Below, piece after piece: positions 1 to 6,346 of a stretch of 10,294 nucleotides of DNA (position 1 is its first letter; each line of letters starts with the position of its first letter). The translations under genes and the position numbers were made by a program. Below the pieces are notes generated by a model. That model was not told where the DNA came from, searched no databases, and saw only the letters and a program-made list of their open reading frames with translations. Source of the stretch: Peptococcaceae bacterium (lineage in GTDB: Bacteria > Bacillota > Peptococcia > Peptococcales > Peptococcaceae); assembly GCA_900759105.1 (NCBI GenBank), contig CAAETY010000012.1, positions 1-10,294 on the forward strand, written 5' to 3'.

Positions 1-96
1 AGGGTAAAACTTATATACGGATTCGTAGGGCTTTTCACTGGCAAGAACCCAGTGATGCTCGTATTCATGTTTCTCAATGAGACCAAAGTTGCGCAT
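1..96 (-). CDS. Possible partial ORF at the left edge, unknown function
   Basis: A minus-strand frame opens with ATG at 94-96, directly after an in-frame TAA, and stays open for 32 codons to the window edge. The start reads MRNFGLIEKHEYEHHWVLAS, rich in charged and aromatic residues and more protein-like than the other frames here. I see no convincing ribosome binding site before the ATG, and 32 codons without a stop is weak support. It lies outside the element described in this window and would belong to whatever neighbours it on the left. No family recognised. Confidence 0.3.
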   Translation of the reverse strand, partial: MRNFGLIEKHEYEHHWVLASEKPYESVYKFYP

Positions 97-285
97 TTAT
101 TTGAGCGTTGCGAGTCAGAATCCGTCTCACAGATTTGCCCCCAAAACTGCCCCCAAAAGGGTTTGGAACGGGTCAGCACGATGCAGCACTCTTTTGTACA
201 CATGGGACAAAACCTGTTCTGAGCCTTGGTACGCAATACCACCAAACCCAACAAAATAACACCATAACGCACAAATTTTGAATTT
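97..285. other. Left flanking DNA with a short CCCCCAAAA tandem repeat
   Basis: No convincing gene. A 12-bp tandem motif, TGCCCCCAAAAC then TGCCCCCAAAAG, lies at about 137-160. A related doublet, TGACCCCAAAA twice, lies on the far side of the right att at about 10151-10172. If these are integrase arm sites or gene ends of neighbouring elements, they support a tandem array; this is inference. The sequence just before 286 does not resemble the 5' half of a tRNA. Confidence 0.4.
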
Positions 286-335
286 CTCATAACCCGGAGG
301 TCGCAGGTTCAAGTCCTGTCTCCGCAACCAACAAA
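286..335 (+). repeat. Left attachment site: 3' half of tRNA-Met(CAT)
   Basis: Fifty bases identical to 10029-10078. The repeat starts in the anticodon loop (CTCATAA, anticodon CAT), then has the 3' anticodon strand (CCCGG), variable loop, T arm (GCAGG-TTCAAGT-CCTGT), 3' acceptor strand (CTCCGCA), discriminator A and encoded CCA, then ACAAA. Tyrosine integrases commonly use tRNA 3' ends of this kind. The preceding bases do not supply a D arm or a matching 5' acceptor strand (TGCGGAG), so this copy is not a functional tRNA. The exact crossover point within the 50 bp cannot be read from sequence. Confidence 0.93.
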
Positions 336-369
336 GAACGGTAAGACGTCAAGTTTTACCGTTCTTTTT
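333..369 (+). terminator. Rho-independent terminator just after the left att
   Basis: AAAGAACGGTAA (333-344) pairs with its reverse complement at 356-367 around an 11-nt loop, followed by a T run (364-369). It starts inside the last bases of the att repeat. The right att is likewise followed at once by its own hairpin, so each junction re-creates a terminator downstream of the tRNA 3' end. A 20-bp AT-rich palindrome (367-386) follows directly. Confidence 0.75.
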
Positions 370-392
370 CTTTTTGCAAAAAGAAACGGATA

Positions 393-414
393 TTTTTATT
401 CAGTTTTTATTCAG
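393..414. repeat. Tandem 11-bp repeats, probable integrase arm sites
   Basis: TTTTTATTCAG occurs twice back to back (393-403, 404-414). The second copy covers the integrase stop codon (TGA on the minus strand, 411-413). A third copy in the same orientation lies at 9891-9901 near the other end, sharing 13 bp (AGTTTTTATTCAG) with 402-414. Short direct repeats inside both ends of a tyrosine-recombinase element are typical arm-type integrase or excisionase binding sites. The function is inferred. Confidence 0.55.
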
Positions 415-1631
415 CTGGCATTTTCCGTTGATGCAAAGCCCACGATGGAATTCATTGCACTTGCCGCTTGCAACCGCCCATCGTTGATGAGGTGGGCATA
501 GTAGCGGTCAAGCGTTGCGGGGTCGTCACCGACAAAATCCGCAACGGAAATTTTATCAACTCCGTTATGCAGCAGCAAAGAGACAACCGTGTGCCGAAAT
601 GCGTGAGGATTGATGTGTGGGAACGTAGGGTCAATCTTCTGCCATTTCTTTGTCATGTAGGCAAAGTGCTTCGTGATGGTATCGGGGTTGATGATGCCGC
701 CGCGCTCTCCGCAGAAAATATAATCCGTGTCAATCCACTGGTCGCCCCACTTCTCTTTCTCCACGTCGAGCCAAGCTAGATACTCTTTCAGCAGGGCTTC
801 GACTTCGGGAGACATCGGGAGTAGGCGGCCTTTTTCGTTCTTTGGGTAAGGCTTCTCATAAGCGCCGCGCCGGGGATGGTACAGCACCGTGCCGAGCAGT
901 AAGATACTGTGCGTTGTGAAGTCGATGCAGGAGCGCTTGATGCCCGCAAACTCGCTGCGGCGGTCACCGTAGACCATGCACAGGTAGCCGAGCGTCCGCC
1001 ACTTGGGGGATTCCGCATCAAAGGCAACTTTGATTTTTGCAAGCTCGGCGGGCTGGTAGTAGGTCGGCGTGGCTTTGGGGGCTTTTGGCGGCGTAGCATC
1101 CTCGGCGGGATTCCGCGAGATGATGTGCAGCTTTTTGGCTTGCGCGAAGATGGTGGAGAGCAGACGGTGGAACTCCAACACGGTTTTCCGAGAGAGAGAG
1201 CCGCCCGTTTTCTTATTTTGACCGGGCTGCAACATTTCGCGGTAGAAGCGGTTGAGCAGCGAGCCGGAAATATCGCGCACTTTCATGTGGCCGAAGTAAG
1301 GAATGAGGCGCTTATCCAAAATGTCTTGGTAGCGGTCAAGGGTGCTTAATTCGATGCCCTCGACGCGCTTCAATTCCATAACCTCGTGTGCAAAATCGCG
1401 GAACAGAACGCCGTCATCAGATGCAAGCCCCTCGCGGCACTCTCGCTCAAACAGAACAGATTGTTCCTGTATCAGCTTTAGCACCTGACGTTCGGTTGAA
1501 CCCTTTGGAACTTTAACGGATTTCTGGTAAGGCTTCAAGGTTTTTCCGTTTTCATCCTCACCGCGATAGACACGGATTTGGATAGAAACAAGTTCACCTT
1601 TTTTATTGTAATAACGTTTTGTGGATGCCAT
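411..1631 (-). CDS. int: Tyrosine recombinase (site-specific integrase)
   Basis: Catalyses integration and excision at the tRNA-Met att sites. The protein is 406 aa, typical for Tn916/phage-type integrases. Residues 1-65 form a basic, beta-rich arm-binding-like domain, about 75-180 a helical core-binding (SAM-like) domain, and about 195-395 the catalytic domain. Visible catalytic residues are Arg224 in GDRRSE, Lys264, His343 and Arg346 in HAFRH, and the likely nucleophile Tyr378 in RYYAHL. The usual GH of the last histidine box reads GD (Asp369). Start chosen at ATG 1629-1631: it has GGAG 7-8 nt upstream and lies 4 nt after the stop of the upstream gene, so the two are probably translationally coupled. 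Longer in-frame starts would run into that upstream gene. The stop lies about 75 bp from the left att, the usual place for an integrase. The family is certain; only the start is chosen by inference. Confidence 0.95.
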   Translation of the reverse strand: MASTKRYYNKKGELVSIQIRVYRGEDENGKTLKPYQKSVKVPKGSTERQVLKLIQEQSVLFERECREGLASDDGVLFRDFAHEVMELKRVEGIELSTLDRYQDILDKRLIPYFGHMKVRDISGSLLNRFYREMLQPGQNKKTGGSLSRKTVLEFHRLLSTIFAQAKKLHIISRNPAEDATPPKAPKATPTYYQPAELAKIKVAFDAESPKWRTLGYLCMVYGDRRSEFAGIKRSCIDFTTHSILLLGTVLYHPRRGAYEKPYPKNEKGRLLPMSPEVEALLKEYLAWLDVEKEKWGDQWIDTDYIFCGERGGIINPDTITKHFAYMTKKWQKIDPTFPHINPHAFRHTVVSLLLHNGVDKISVADFVGDDPATLDRYYAHLINDGRLQAASAMNSIVGFASTENAS

Positions 1632-1635
1632 AAAT

Positions 1636-2718
1636 TTACTCCTTTCCTTGCAGCCACTTATAAAACGTGTCGTAACCCTCGTTTTTGGTGTGGGGCAAGT
1701 GGTTAACAGCTTCTTGCAACCACTTATCAAATCCGGGCTGTTCAATGCGCTTGTCCTTTTCGGCAAGGAACAGGCGGTATATATCATCCCGGTACTGAAC
1801 CGTATCTTCATCACCGTCAAATGTATTCAAAGCAGCATTTTTGTAACTGCTTAAACGGTTGGCAATTTTCCGTGCAAGCTGTTTTTCTGGCGTCACTTCT
1901 GGACGGACAAGATTTTTCTTGCGCTCAATTTCCTGCATTTGTGAACAGGTTTTACCGTCAATGTTATCTGTATAACTACAATACATGATCTTACGATTGG
2001 TAGTAACAAAATAACGTTTACAGCGTTTACAAGAACGAAGATTGTATTTTTGACTGCCGTTATTGCCTGTATGCCAAGTATGACGGATGCAATAGTCCAG
2101 AACTGCGCCGCATATCTGGTACAGGTTTTTGCAGGTATATGTGTAGTCAATGTTATCGTCATATTGCAGGTGAAGCATGAATGACGATTGATTTAGACTG
2201 TTCCCTTTTGCATACTTCATCATGTCCATATAGGTGTTTTCTGCTTTAGAGGGAACGCCATATATGGGCGATAATTCATCCGATAGAACATACAAGTCAG
2301 CCCGGTCTAACAGGTCGGGACGGCAGTCATTGGCATTATCGGCGGCTTCGATAAGTAAATGAAGAAGCTGCATATCCCAGTGTAGGCGGGTTATATCATC
2401 CAGTGTGTCACTGTGTACAGCAGTGATATACTGTTGAGCAAACACAGTGAGTTGCGCGTATGTTGCAGTGAAAAGCTGTCCGATAGGAAGTAGAGCGGAA
2501 TGGTTTTTGTCGATTAAAATGCCGTCGATGGGCGATTCAGAAAAGTTACCAAAAAAGAAAATTGTGACAGTATCCTTTGAGAATTTTAAGAGAGTATCAA
2601 AGGAAATAGAGCAAAGAAAATCCCGGTACGCAGCAGCGCCATTATCAATTATTGATAGGGCTTTTTGAACATCGGGGTCATGCTGGATGGCTTCAAATTC
2701 ATCAATAGTAAAATCCAT
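1636..2718 (-). CDS. Cys4 zinc-finger protein of unknown function, upstream of integrase
   Basis: A 360-aa protein of unknown function. Residues 1-210 are mixed and mostly alpha-helical with no motif I recognise. A treble-clef or ribbon-like zinc site follows: Cys230 and Cys233 (CKRCKRYF), Cys247 (YCS) and Cys258 (KTC), then a basic helix (EIERKKN) and an acidic, helical C-terminus. The layout resembles DUF6076-type proteins of Firmicutes mobile elements and, more loosely, CGNR zinc fingers; I cannot confirm either. AGGAG stands 7 nt before ATG 2716-2718, and a consensus promoter lies at 2750-2778. The stop codon is 4 nt upstream of the integrase start, so the two are made together; a regulatory or accessory role in recombination is plausible but inferred. 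Confidence 0.8.
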   Translation of the reverse strand: MDFTIDEFEAIQHDPDVQKALSIIDNGAAAYRDFLCSISFDTLLKFSKDTVTIFFFGNFSESPIDGILIDKNHSALLPIGQLFTATYAQLTVFAQQYITAVHSDTLDDITRLHWDMQLLHLLIEAADNANDCRPDLLDRADLYVLSDELSPIYGVPSKAENTYMDMMKYAKGNSLNQSSFMLHLQYDDNIDYTYTCKNLYQICGAVLDYCIRHTWHTGNNGSQKYNLRSCKRCKRYFVTTNRKIMYCSYTDNIDGKTCSQMQEIERKKNLVRPEVTPEKQLARKIANRLSSYKNAALNTFDGDEDTVQYRDDIYRLFLAEKDKRIEQPGFDKWLQEAVNHLPHTKNEGYDTFYKWLQGKE

Positions 2719-2749
2719 AAACTACTCCTAGAAAATGTTTTACAAATAA

Positions 2750-2778
2750 ATAATACATCATTCGCGGAACAATGTCAA
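2750..2778 (-). promoter_or_regulatory. Sigma-70-type promoter for the zinc-finger/integrase operon
   Basis: On the minus strand a perfect -35 box TTGACA (2773-2778), a 17-nt spacer and a -10 box TATTAT (2750-2755), about 32 nt upstream of the zinc-finger gene start. This is one of the clearest promoters in the window and suggests basal expression of the integrase operon. Confidence 0.8.
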
Positions 2779-3015
2779 GAATGAAGGAAAAGGAATCCGC
2801 GCAATAATATCGTTTGTCCTCTCGTGAATGATAAGCACCGCAAAAAAGTTGTAAACCAGCTTTCGCGGCATATCCTCGTTTTATTCTGTTGACTGCGGTA
2901 TTCCACGGTCTGGTTGACAACTTTCCTGCGGTACTTGCTGGGTAATCACGGACGAAACGAAATTTTTAATCCGTTCGGATTGGAAATTGAAATTTTGAAA
3001 GTGAGGACAACGAAA
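2779..3015. other. Divergent intergenic region upstream of the SprT-like gene
   Basis: About 240 bp between divergent genes with no credible ORF. It must hold the promoter of the plus-strand SprT-like gene. TTGACA at 2914-2919 could be its -35, but no good -10 sits at 16-18 nt spacing. GTTGAC and TGCGGTA each occur twice at 2888-2933, which could be a regulator-binding pair. GTGAGG at 3001-3006 is the ribosome binding site for ATG 3016. Confidence 0.4.
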
Positions 3016-3645
3016 ATGAAAGAGACTGTGAAAACATCGAGAACAGCGGGCTATTTGGAAAAAATCTTCCGGGCATTAAATGCAAAGTATTTTGACAATC
3101 AGTTGGAAGAACCTATTATCACGATACAAAGTACGCCCAAGGCATACGGACACGTTACCGTAGCCAAAGCGTGGCAGCGAAGGGATGTGACCCGCCACGA
3201 GTTGAACATCGGCGCGGGAACGCTCGCAAGACCGATAGAATGTGTGGTAGCTACTACCTTGCATGAGTGTGTACACCTTTGGAACATTCAGAACGGCGTG
3301 CAGGATTGCAGCAGGGGCGGCACGTATCATAATAAGAAATTCAAGGCGGCAGCCGAAGCCCGCGACTTGAAAATCAGCTATGACCCGCGCATCGGATGGA
3401 GCATCACAGAGCCGACAGAAGCGTTGTGTGAGTTCATTCTAGAGCAGGGATGGGATGATATTCACATGAACCGTATCGAGAGCGGCAAAGGCACAGGGAA
3501 CACAACAGGTAAGCCGACAGGCGGCAACAATCCGAACACGCACAGCATCAAGTATATTTGCCCCTGCTGCGGTAACAGCGTGCGGGCAACCAAGATGGTA
3601 CACATTTTGTGCATGGATTGCAATAAACCGATGCTGCCACAATAA
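3016..3645 (+). CDS. SprT-like zinc metalloprotease with C-terminal zinc ribbon
   Basis: A 209-aa protein. The SprT-like domain (about 10-150) has the zincin motif HECVH (83-87, with TL before it) and a third probable ligand His105 in TYHNKKF. A Gly/Thr/Asn-rich linker (about 156-176) leads to a zinc ribbon with Cys182, Cys185, Cys199 and Cys202. SprT/SPRTN-type proteins are DNA-associated metalloproteases; the eukaryotic relatives digest proteins covalently trapped on DNA. ATG 3016 is preferred over an upstream TTG at 2914 because GTGAGG lies 9 nt before it and the homologous region starts there. It is the only plus-strand gene in the element, has its own terminator and converges on the minus-strand cargo operon. 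A link to Rep-DNA adducts is only a hypothesis. Confidence 0.88.
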   Translation: MKETVKTSRTAGYLEKIFRALNAKYFDNQLEEPIITIQSTPKAYGHVTVAKAWQRRDVTRHELNIGAGTLARPIECVVATTLHECVHLWNIQNGVQDCSRGGTYHNKKFKAAAEARDLKISYDPRIGWSITEPTEALCEFILEQGWDDIHMNRIESGKGTGNTTGKPTGGNNPNTHSIKYICPCCGNSVRATKMVHILCMDCNKPMLPQ

Positions 3646-3651
3646 AAGGAG

Positions 3652-3682
3652 AATCCGGGAGCGATACAGCCCCGGATTTTTT
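3652..3682 (+). terminator. Terminator of the SprT-like gene
   Basis: AATCCGGG (3652-3659) pairs with CCCGGATT (3671-3678) around an 11-nt loop and is followed by six T (3677-3682), 6 nt after the SprT-like stop codon. Confidence 0.85.
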
Positions 3683-3705
3683 GATGTTAACATTTCAAAA
3701 TTTAA
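3679..3705 (+). repeat. 27-bp direct repeat, left copy, flanking the methylase/nuclease cargo
   Basis: TTTTGATGTTAAC, one mismatch, TTTCAA, two mismatches, TTTAA: 24 of 27 bases match 6347-6373 in the same orientation. The two copies bracket the whole methyltransferase/DUF262-HNH module with its promoter and terminators, one beside the end of the SprT-like gene and the other at the end of the FtsK-like gene. This looks like a cargo boundary, though descent from a shared terminator region is also possible. Confidence 0.65.
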
Positions 3706-3736
3706 TAAATGACTCAATATTGTTTATTAGAATTAT

Positions 3737-3770
3737 AAAAAATCTGCTGATCGGCAAAGCCGACCAGCAG
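3737..3770 (-). terminator. Terminator of the cargo (DUF262-HNH) operon
   Basis: A 12-bp stem with one mismatch, CTGCTGATCGGC (3744-3755) with GCCGACCAGCAG (3759-3770), and a 3-nt loop. On the minus strand it is followed by ATTTTTT (3743-3737). It lies about 30 nt past the nuclease stop codon. Confidence 0.85.
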
Positions 3771-3798
3771 AAACACAAAAGCTATTTATTCTGAAAAG

Positions 3799-4893
3799 TC
3801 ATATATTGCTTTTGCGACGATTGCAGTCTGCACAAAGCATTTGACAATTTTCCGGAATCGTTTTTCCACCTTTGCTCCAAGGGGTAATATGGTCGGCCTG
3901 CATTTCTTCCAGCTCAAAATGTTGTTTGCATTTTGGGCAAATGCCTTTTTGCCGTTCGTATGCAGTGCGAGCCATTTTGGAACTAAATGCTCGAATGCTA
4001 AGATGCTTTTCGTTGCCGTCAAGAAGATACTCATAGATACCTTTTTGATTAGTGACATCTTCATCGTCGAGTAATTCAACAATATGCGCTTCAAGTGCTT
4101 TGGGGTCGTAAGCGTTCGTGCCATACTTGTTATAGTAAATACCCCACTCAAGGCCGCACATTAGCTTCTTTCGAAATTTAGGAAATGTGGCTTTTACCCA
4201 ATTTATGACAGTCTGGAAATACAACCAAAGTTCATTGCAATTTGTATCGTGCTGGTGTTTTGACATATAATCTTCGATTTCAATACCGTCGCGGGCTGCA
4301 ATCCACTTTATAGCCGTTTCCAGATAGTTCTGTCTGATGGCGCTACCGCTTAGATAATCACCAGCAATTTGGTACGCAGGACATTGAGATTTACTGAAAT
4401 ACTTTTTAGCTTCTGTCAGCCATTCGCCGGTATAGATAGCATTGCGTAACTCCTGCGAAGTAAGTTGTTCACCCGCGATATTGATGATTTTGAACCAGTC
4501 GAGCTTTTCTTTGTCGTTTCCCTCGCAAATATAAATCATTAAAGGATAGTCTAGGATTTGCTGCTGTTCAGTTTTGGTTAAATTGTGAAAAGCCAAATGG
4601 TCGATAGAAAAATCACCGTTGACATACTGGCAAATGCTGATAGTTCTTTGCTGGCCGTCAAGTAGTTCGTAATTACCATCATCACTTTTCACCCAGTACA
4701 TGACATTCAAGGGAAAATTCTTGCGGATAGTGCGAATGACTTCATCACGCTGTTTGTCTTTGTAGATGAATTCGCGCTGAAAAGCAGGGCGAATATTTAG
4801 CTTGCCCCCATACCCGACAACACCATTTTCCGCGCTGTCTATGTACCCTGCGACGACATTCTTGACGGGGATTTCATGCAATTCAATTTTCAT
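3799..4893 (-). CDS. DUF262 (ParB-fold) protein with C-terminal HNH nuclease, probable restriction partner
   Basis: A 364-aa protein. The N-terminal DUF262/GmrS-like domain has RPAFQRE (35-41) and the hallmark DGQQRT (79-84). The C-terminal HNH domain has zinc cysteines Cys319, Cys322, Cys354 and Cys357, with Asp334-His335 and Asn349 placed as in active HNH enzymes. DUF262 proteins such as GmrSD, BrxU and SspE couple nucleotide binding to DNA-modification sensing and cleavage of foreign DNA. Directly downstream of an EcoRI-family methyltransferase, it most likely supplies the nuclease of a restriction-modification system in place of a classical R.EcoRI. AGGTGA stands upstream of ATG 4891-4893. 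In one slippage frame of the methyltransferase, the upstream reading frame ends at TGA 4883-4885, inside this gene, which would couple their translation. No truncation is visible. DNA cleavage and specificity are inferred. Confidence 0.88.
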   Translation of the reverse strand: MKIELHEIPVKNVVAGYIDSAENGVVGYGGKLNIRPAFQREFIYKDKQRDEVIRTIRKNFPLNVMYWVKSDDGNYELLDGQQRTISICQYVNGDFSIDHLAFHNLTKTEQQQILDYPLMIYICEGNDKEKLDWFKIINIAGEQLTSQELRNAIYTGEWLTEAKKYFSKSQCPAYQIAGDYLSGSAIRQNYLETAIKWIAARDGIEIEDYMSKHQHDTNCNELWLYFQTVINWVKATFPKFRKKLMCGLEWGIYYNKYGTNAYDPKALEAHIVELLDDEDVTNQKGIYEYLLDGNEKHLSIRAFSSKMARTAYERQKGICPKCKQHFELEEMQADHITPWSKGGKTIPENCQMLCADCNRRKSNI

Positions 4894-5108
4894 CTGCGTT
4901 CACCTGTTTTCTGCGTATAGTCAGCCGAACATATGTTATTTTTCCGTTGATTTTACCCTCGGCATTTTTTATTAGACCGGGAATTGCTGTCTCAGACGTA
5001 TAGTTATGCGGCGATACAATTTCATGCCGTTCAGAACAGGACGAATCACGTCGTCGTGTCCGTTGTTCTGCGGATGAGTATGCGGAAGTATGGGCGAACT
5101 GTTGTCCG
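4883..5108 (-). other. Three staggered alternative C-termini in three reading frames
   Basis: The motif aromatic-x-R-[IL]-x-I-R is encoded three times: at 5070-5090 (YFRILIR), 4996-5016 (YRRITIR) and 4913-4933 (YVRLTIR). The copies are 74 and 83 bp apart, each offset by two bases modulo three, so each falls in a different frame. Each has its own stop: TGA 5046-5048, TAA 4972-4974 and TGA 4883-4885. Copies two and three share ACTATACG at DNA level. This part of the coding region appears organised to be read in whichever frame the GA repeat dictates. The last stop overlaps the start of the DUF262-HNH gene. Confidence 0.75.
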
Positions 5109-6171
5109 TCTCTCTCTCTCTCTCTCTCTCTACATTACTATTTTGTGAACAATTTGGGAATGAATAAACCAAATCTTTCCCGTCGTTTCCTTTTCGGAAT
5201 GCGACGATTTCAAACTGGTCGGGATTATACTTATCAAGAAAAGTGATAGGTACGCCCATAACACCATAGTAGTCGCAGGGAATATCAACGGTCTTGTTTA
5301 CATTGATTGCATCGTAGTTATCATATTTGGGATATAACTCTGGTGTGTAATTTCTGAAAAGAACCATGTTTTCATGGCGTTTTTCAATATCGACATTCGT
5401 AAACCAACAGATGTTACCCATGCGCCGCCATTTTTGTCCATTCTCATCTATTTTGAAGTCGGTCTTTTTGACCTCATAAGAATCGGGTACTTTGAACCAA
5501 AAATGACCGCTGTTGTAGCCGAGCCAAAGTCGGTTTTCCGCAATCATAGGAAAGATTTCTTTATATGTTACAGCATTCATGTTGCCGATAATGATATAAT
5601 GCTTTTGGTATTCTTCCAAAAGAGCAATATATTCACGAAACAAAGAAAACGGTGGGTTGGTTACAACAAAATCCGCTTCGCGAAGTAATTGCACACATTC
5701 TGGGCTGCGGAAATCTCCGTCACCATCAAGAAGTGTCATTGTGTTCTTCTTGTTGCGCATAAGGTATTCAACATCGGAAAGGTCAATGCGGCCATCGTTA
5801 TTTTCGTCATTTACTTCAGTTATTTCGACTTTGTATGGTTTCCGCTCCGTCTCTTGCATGGGAGAATTGTCTGCGTCAGCAATAAAGGAAAGCTGACCGC
5901 CATTATCAATATAGTATTCAAATTCTTGCCCTGTTACGGGGGAAGAAGCATAACAAGTCGTTATTAACTTTTTCAAACCAAGAGCATTAAAATTCATAGC
6001 AAAATATTTGAAAAAGTTACTCTCATAGGGGTCATCACAATTACAGAGGATGGTTTTCCCTACAAAATGATGTTTATAGTGTTTCATTTCGCTTTCGATT
6101 AGGGAAAGCTGGGTATAGAATTCATCCTGCTTATTGCGTGCAGAATCATGCAAATTACTGTTTCCAGCCAT
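4972..6171 (-). CDS. EcoRI-family adenine-specific DNA methyltransferase with an internal GA repeat
   Basis: Transfers a methyl group from S-adenosylmethionine to adenine in DNA (N6). The protein is 399 aa in the present phase. Family features are an N-terminal NKQDEFYTQ (13-21), a DDPYESNF cofactor-side motif (46-53), the catalytic motif IV NPPF (172-175) in VVTNPPFSLFREY, and IIIGNMNAVTYKE (193-205). Residues about 122-132 (DENNDGRIDLSD) match an EF-hand/dockerin-type calcium loop. Residues 348-354 are ERERERE, encoded by an 11.5-unit GA repeat, and the C-terminus then ends LNGMKLYRRITIRLRQQFPV. Other repeat lengths would give different C-termini (see the repeat entry). Promoter at 6241-6269; AGGACGG 9 nt before ATG 6169-6171. 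First gene of the cargo operon, and it would protect the host from the downstream nuclease. The EcoRI family does not prove GAATTC specificity. Confidence 0.93.
   Translation of the reverse strand: MAGNSNLHDSARNKQDEFYTQLSLIESEMKHYKHHFVGKTILCNCDDPYESNFFKYFAMNFNALGLKKLITTCYASSPVTGQEFEYYIDNGGQLSFIADADNSPMQETERKPYKVEITEVNDENNDGRIDLSDVEYLMRNKKNTMTLLDGDGDFRSPECVQLLREADFVVTNPPFSLFREYIALLEEYQKHYIIIGNMNAVTYKEIFPMIAENRLWLGYNSGHFWFKVPDSYEVKKTDFKIDENGQKWRRMGNICWFTNVDIEKRHENMVLFRNYTPELYPKYDNYDAINVNKTVDIPCDYYGVMGVPITFLDKYNPDQFEIVAFRKGNDGKDLVYSFPNCSQNSNVERERERETDNSSPILPHTHPQNNGHDDVIRPVLNGMKLYRRITIRLRQQFPV
5109..5131 (-). repeat. (GA)11 microsatellite inside the methyltransferase, likely phase-variable
   Basis: Twenty-three bases of perfect TC repeat on the plus strand, read as GA on the coding strand, encoding ERERERE. 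Tracts this long are prone to replication slippage. With 11 units the frame ends at 4972 (RRITIRL). With 12 or 9 units it ends at 5046 after VRPYFRILIRR. With 10 or 13 units it ends at 4883 after KINGKITYVRLTIRRK. All three frames therefore keep a similar terminal motif and no phase gives an early stop. Read directly from sequence; slippage in cells is inferred. Confidence 0.9.
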
Positions 6172-6240
6172 AGTGTTTTGCCGTCCTTTTTGGTATTGCG
6201 AAGAAGCCTTTTTGCGGAGGCCATACTCTCATTATTTATA

Positions 6241-6269
6241 AGTATACTGCAAAAATCCGTTTCACACAA
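6241..6269 (-). promoter_or_regulatory. Sigma-70-type promoter of the methyltransferase/nuclease operon
   Basis: Minus strand: -35 TTGTGT (6264-6269), a 17-nt spacer and -10 TATACT (6241-6246), leaving a leader of about 60 nt before the methyltransferase ATG. The leader holds a small GCCT...AGGC hairpin (about 6207-6223) of unknown meaning. Confidence 0.7.
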
Positions 6270-6315
6270 TATGATTTTATTACGAAGTGTTTAGCCATAT
6301 AAAACTATAATTAAA

Positions 6316-6345
6316 CAAAATTAGAGGGCGCGGATCGCGCCCTCT
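6316..6345 (-). terminator. Terminator of the rep-ftsK operon
   Basis: Perfect 9-bp stem AGAGGGCGC (6323-6331) with GCGCCCTCT (6337-6345), 5-nt loop, followed on the minus strand by the T-rich AATTTTGTTT. It lies 25 nt past the FtsK-like stop codon and separates that operon from the cargo promoter. Confidence 0.75.
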
Positions 6346-6346
6346 G

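Noticed and set aside
127..327. 66-aa minus-strand ORF beginning [14 protein letters not shown]
   Set aside because: Its start is the antisense of the tRNA-Met 3' half, a known source of spurious protein annotations; nothing else supports it.
286..335. Intact tRNA-Met gene
   Set aside because: There is no 5' acceptor strand, D arm or 5' anticodon strand upstream of either copy; only the 3' half is present.
1190..1200. Short GA run in the integrase gene as a second phase-variable tract
   Set aside because: Only about five units, inside a conserved integrase domain, with no sign of alternative frames; too short to argue for slippage.
1632..1820. Longer integrase start, adding 63 residues
   Set aside because: It would overlap the upstream zinc-finger gene in another frame, and the ATG at 1631 has a good ribosome binding site and family-like N-terminus.
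2914..3015. TTG-initiated extension of the SprT-like protein
   Set aside because: No ribosome binding site fits the TTG, and the added residues do not look like the family; ATG 3016 has GTGAGG 9 nt before it.
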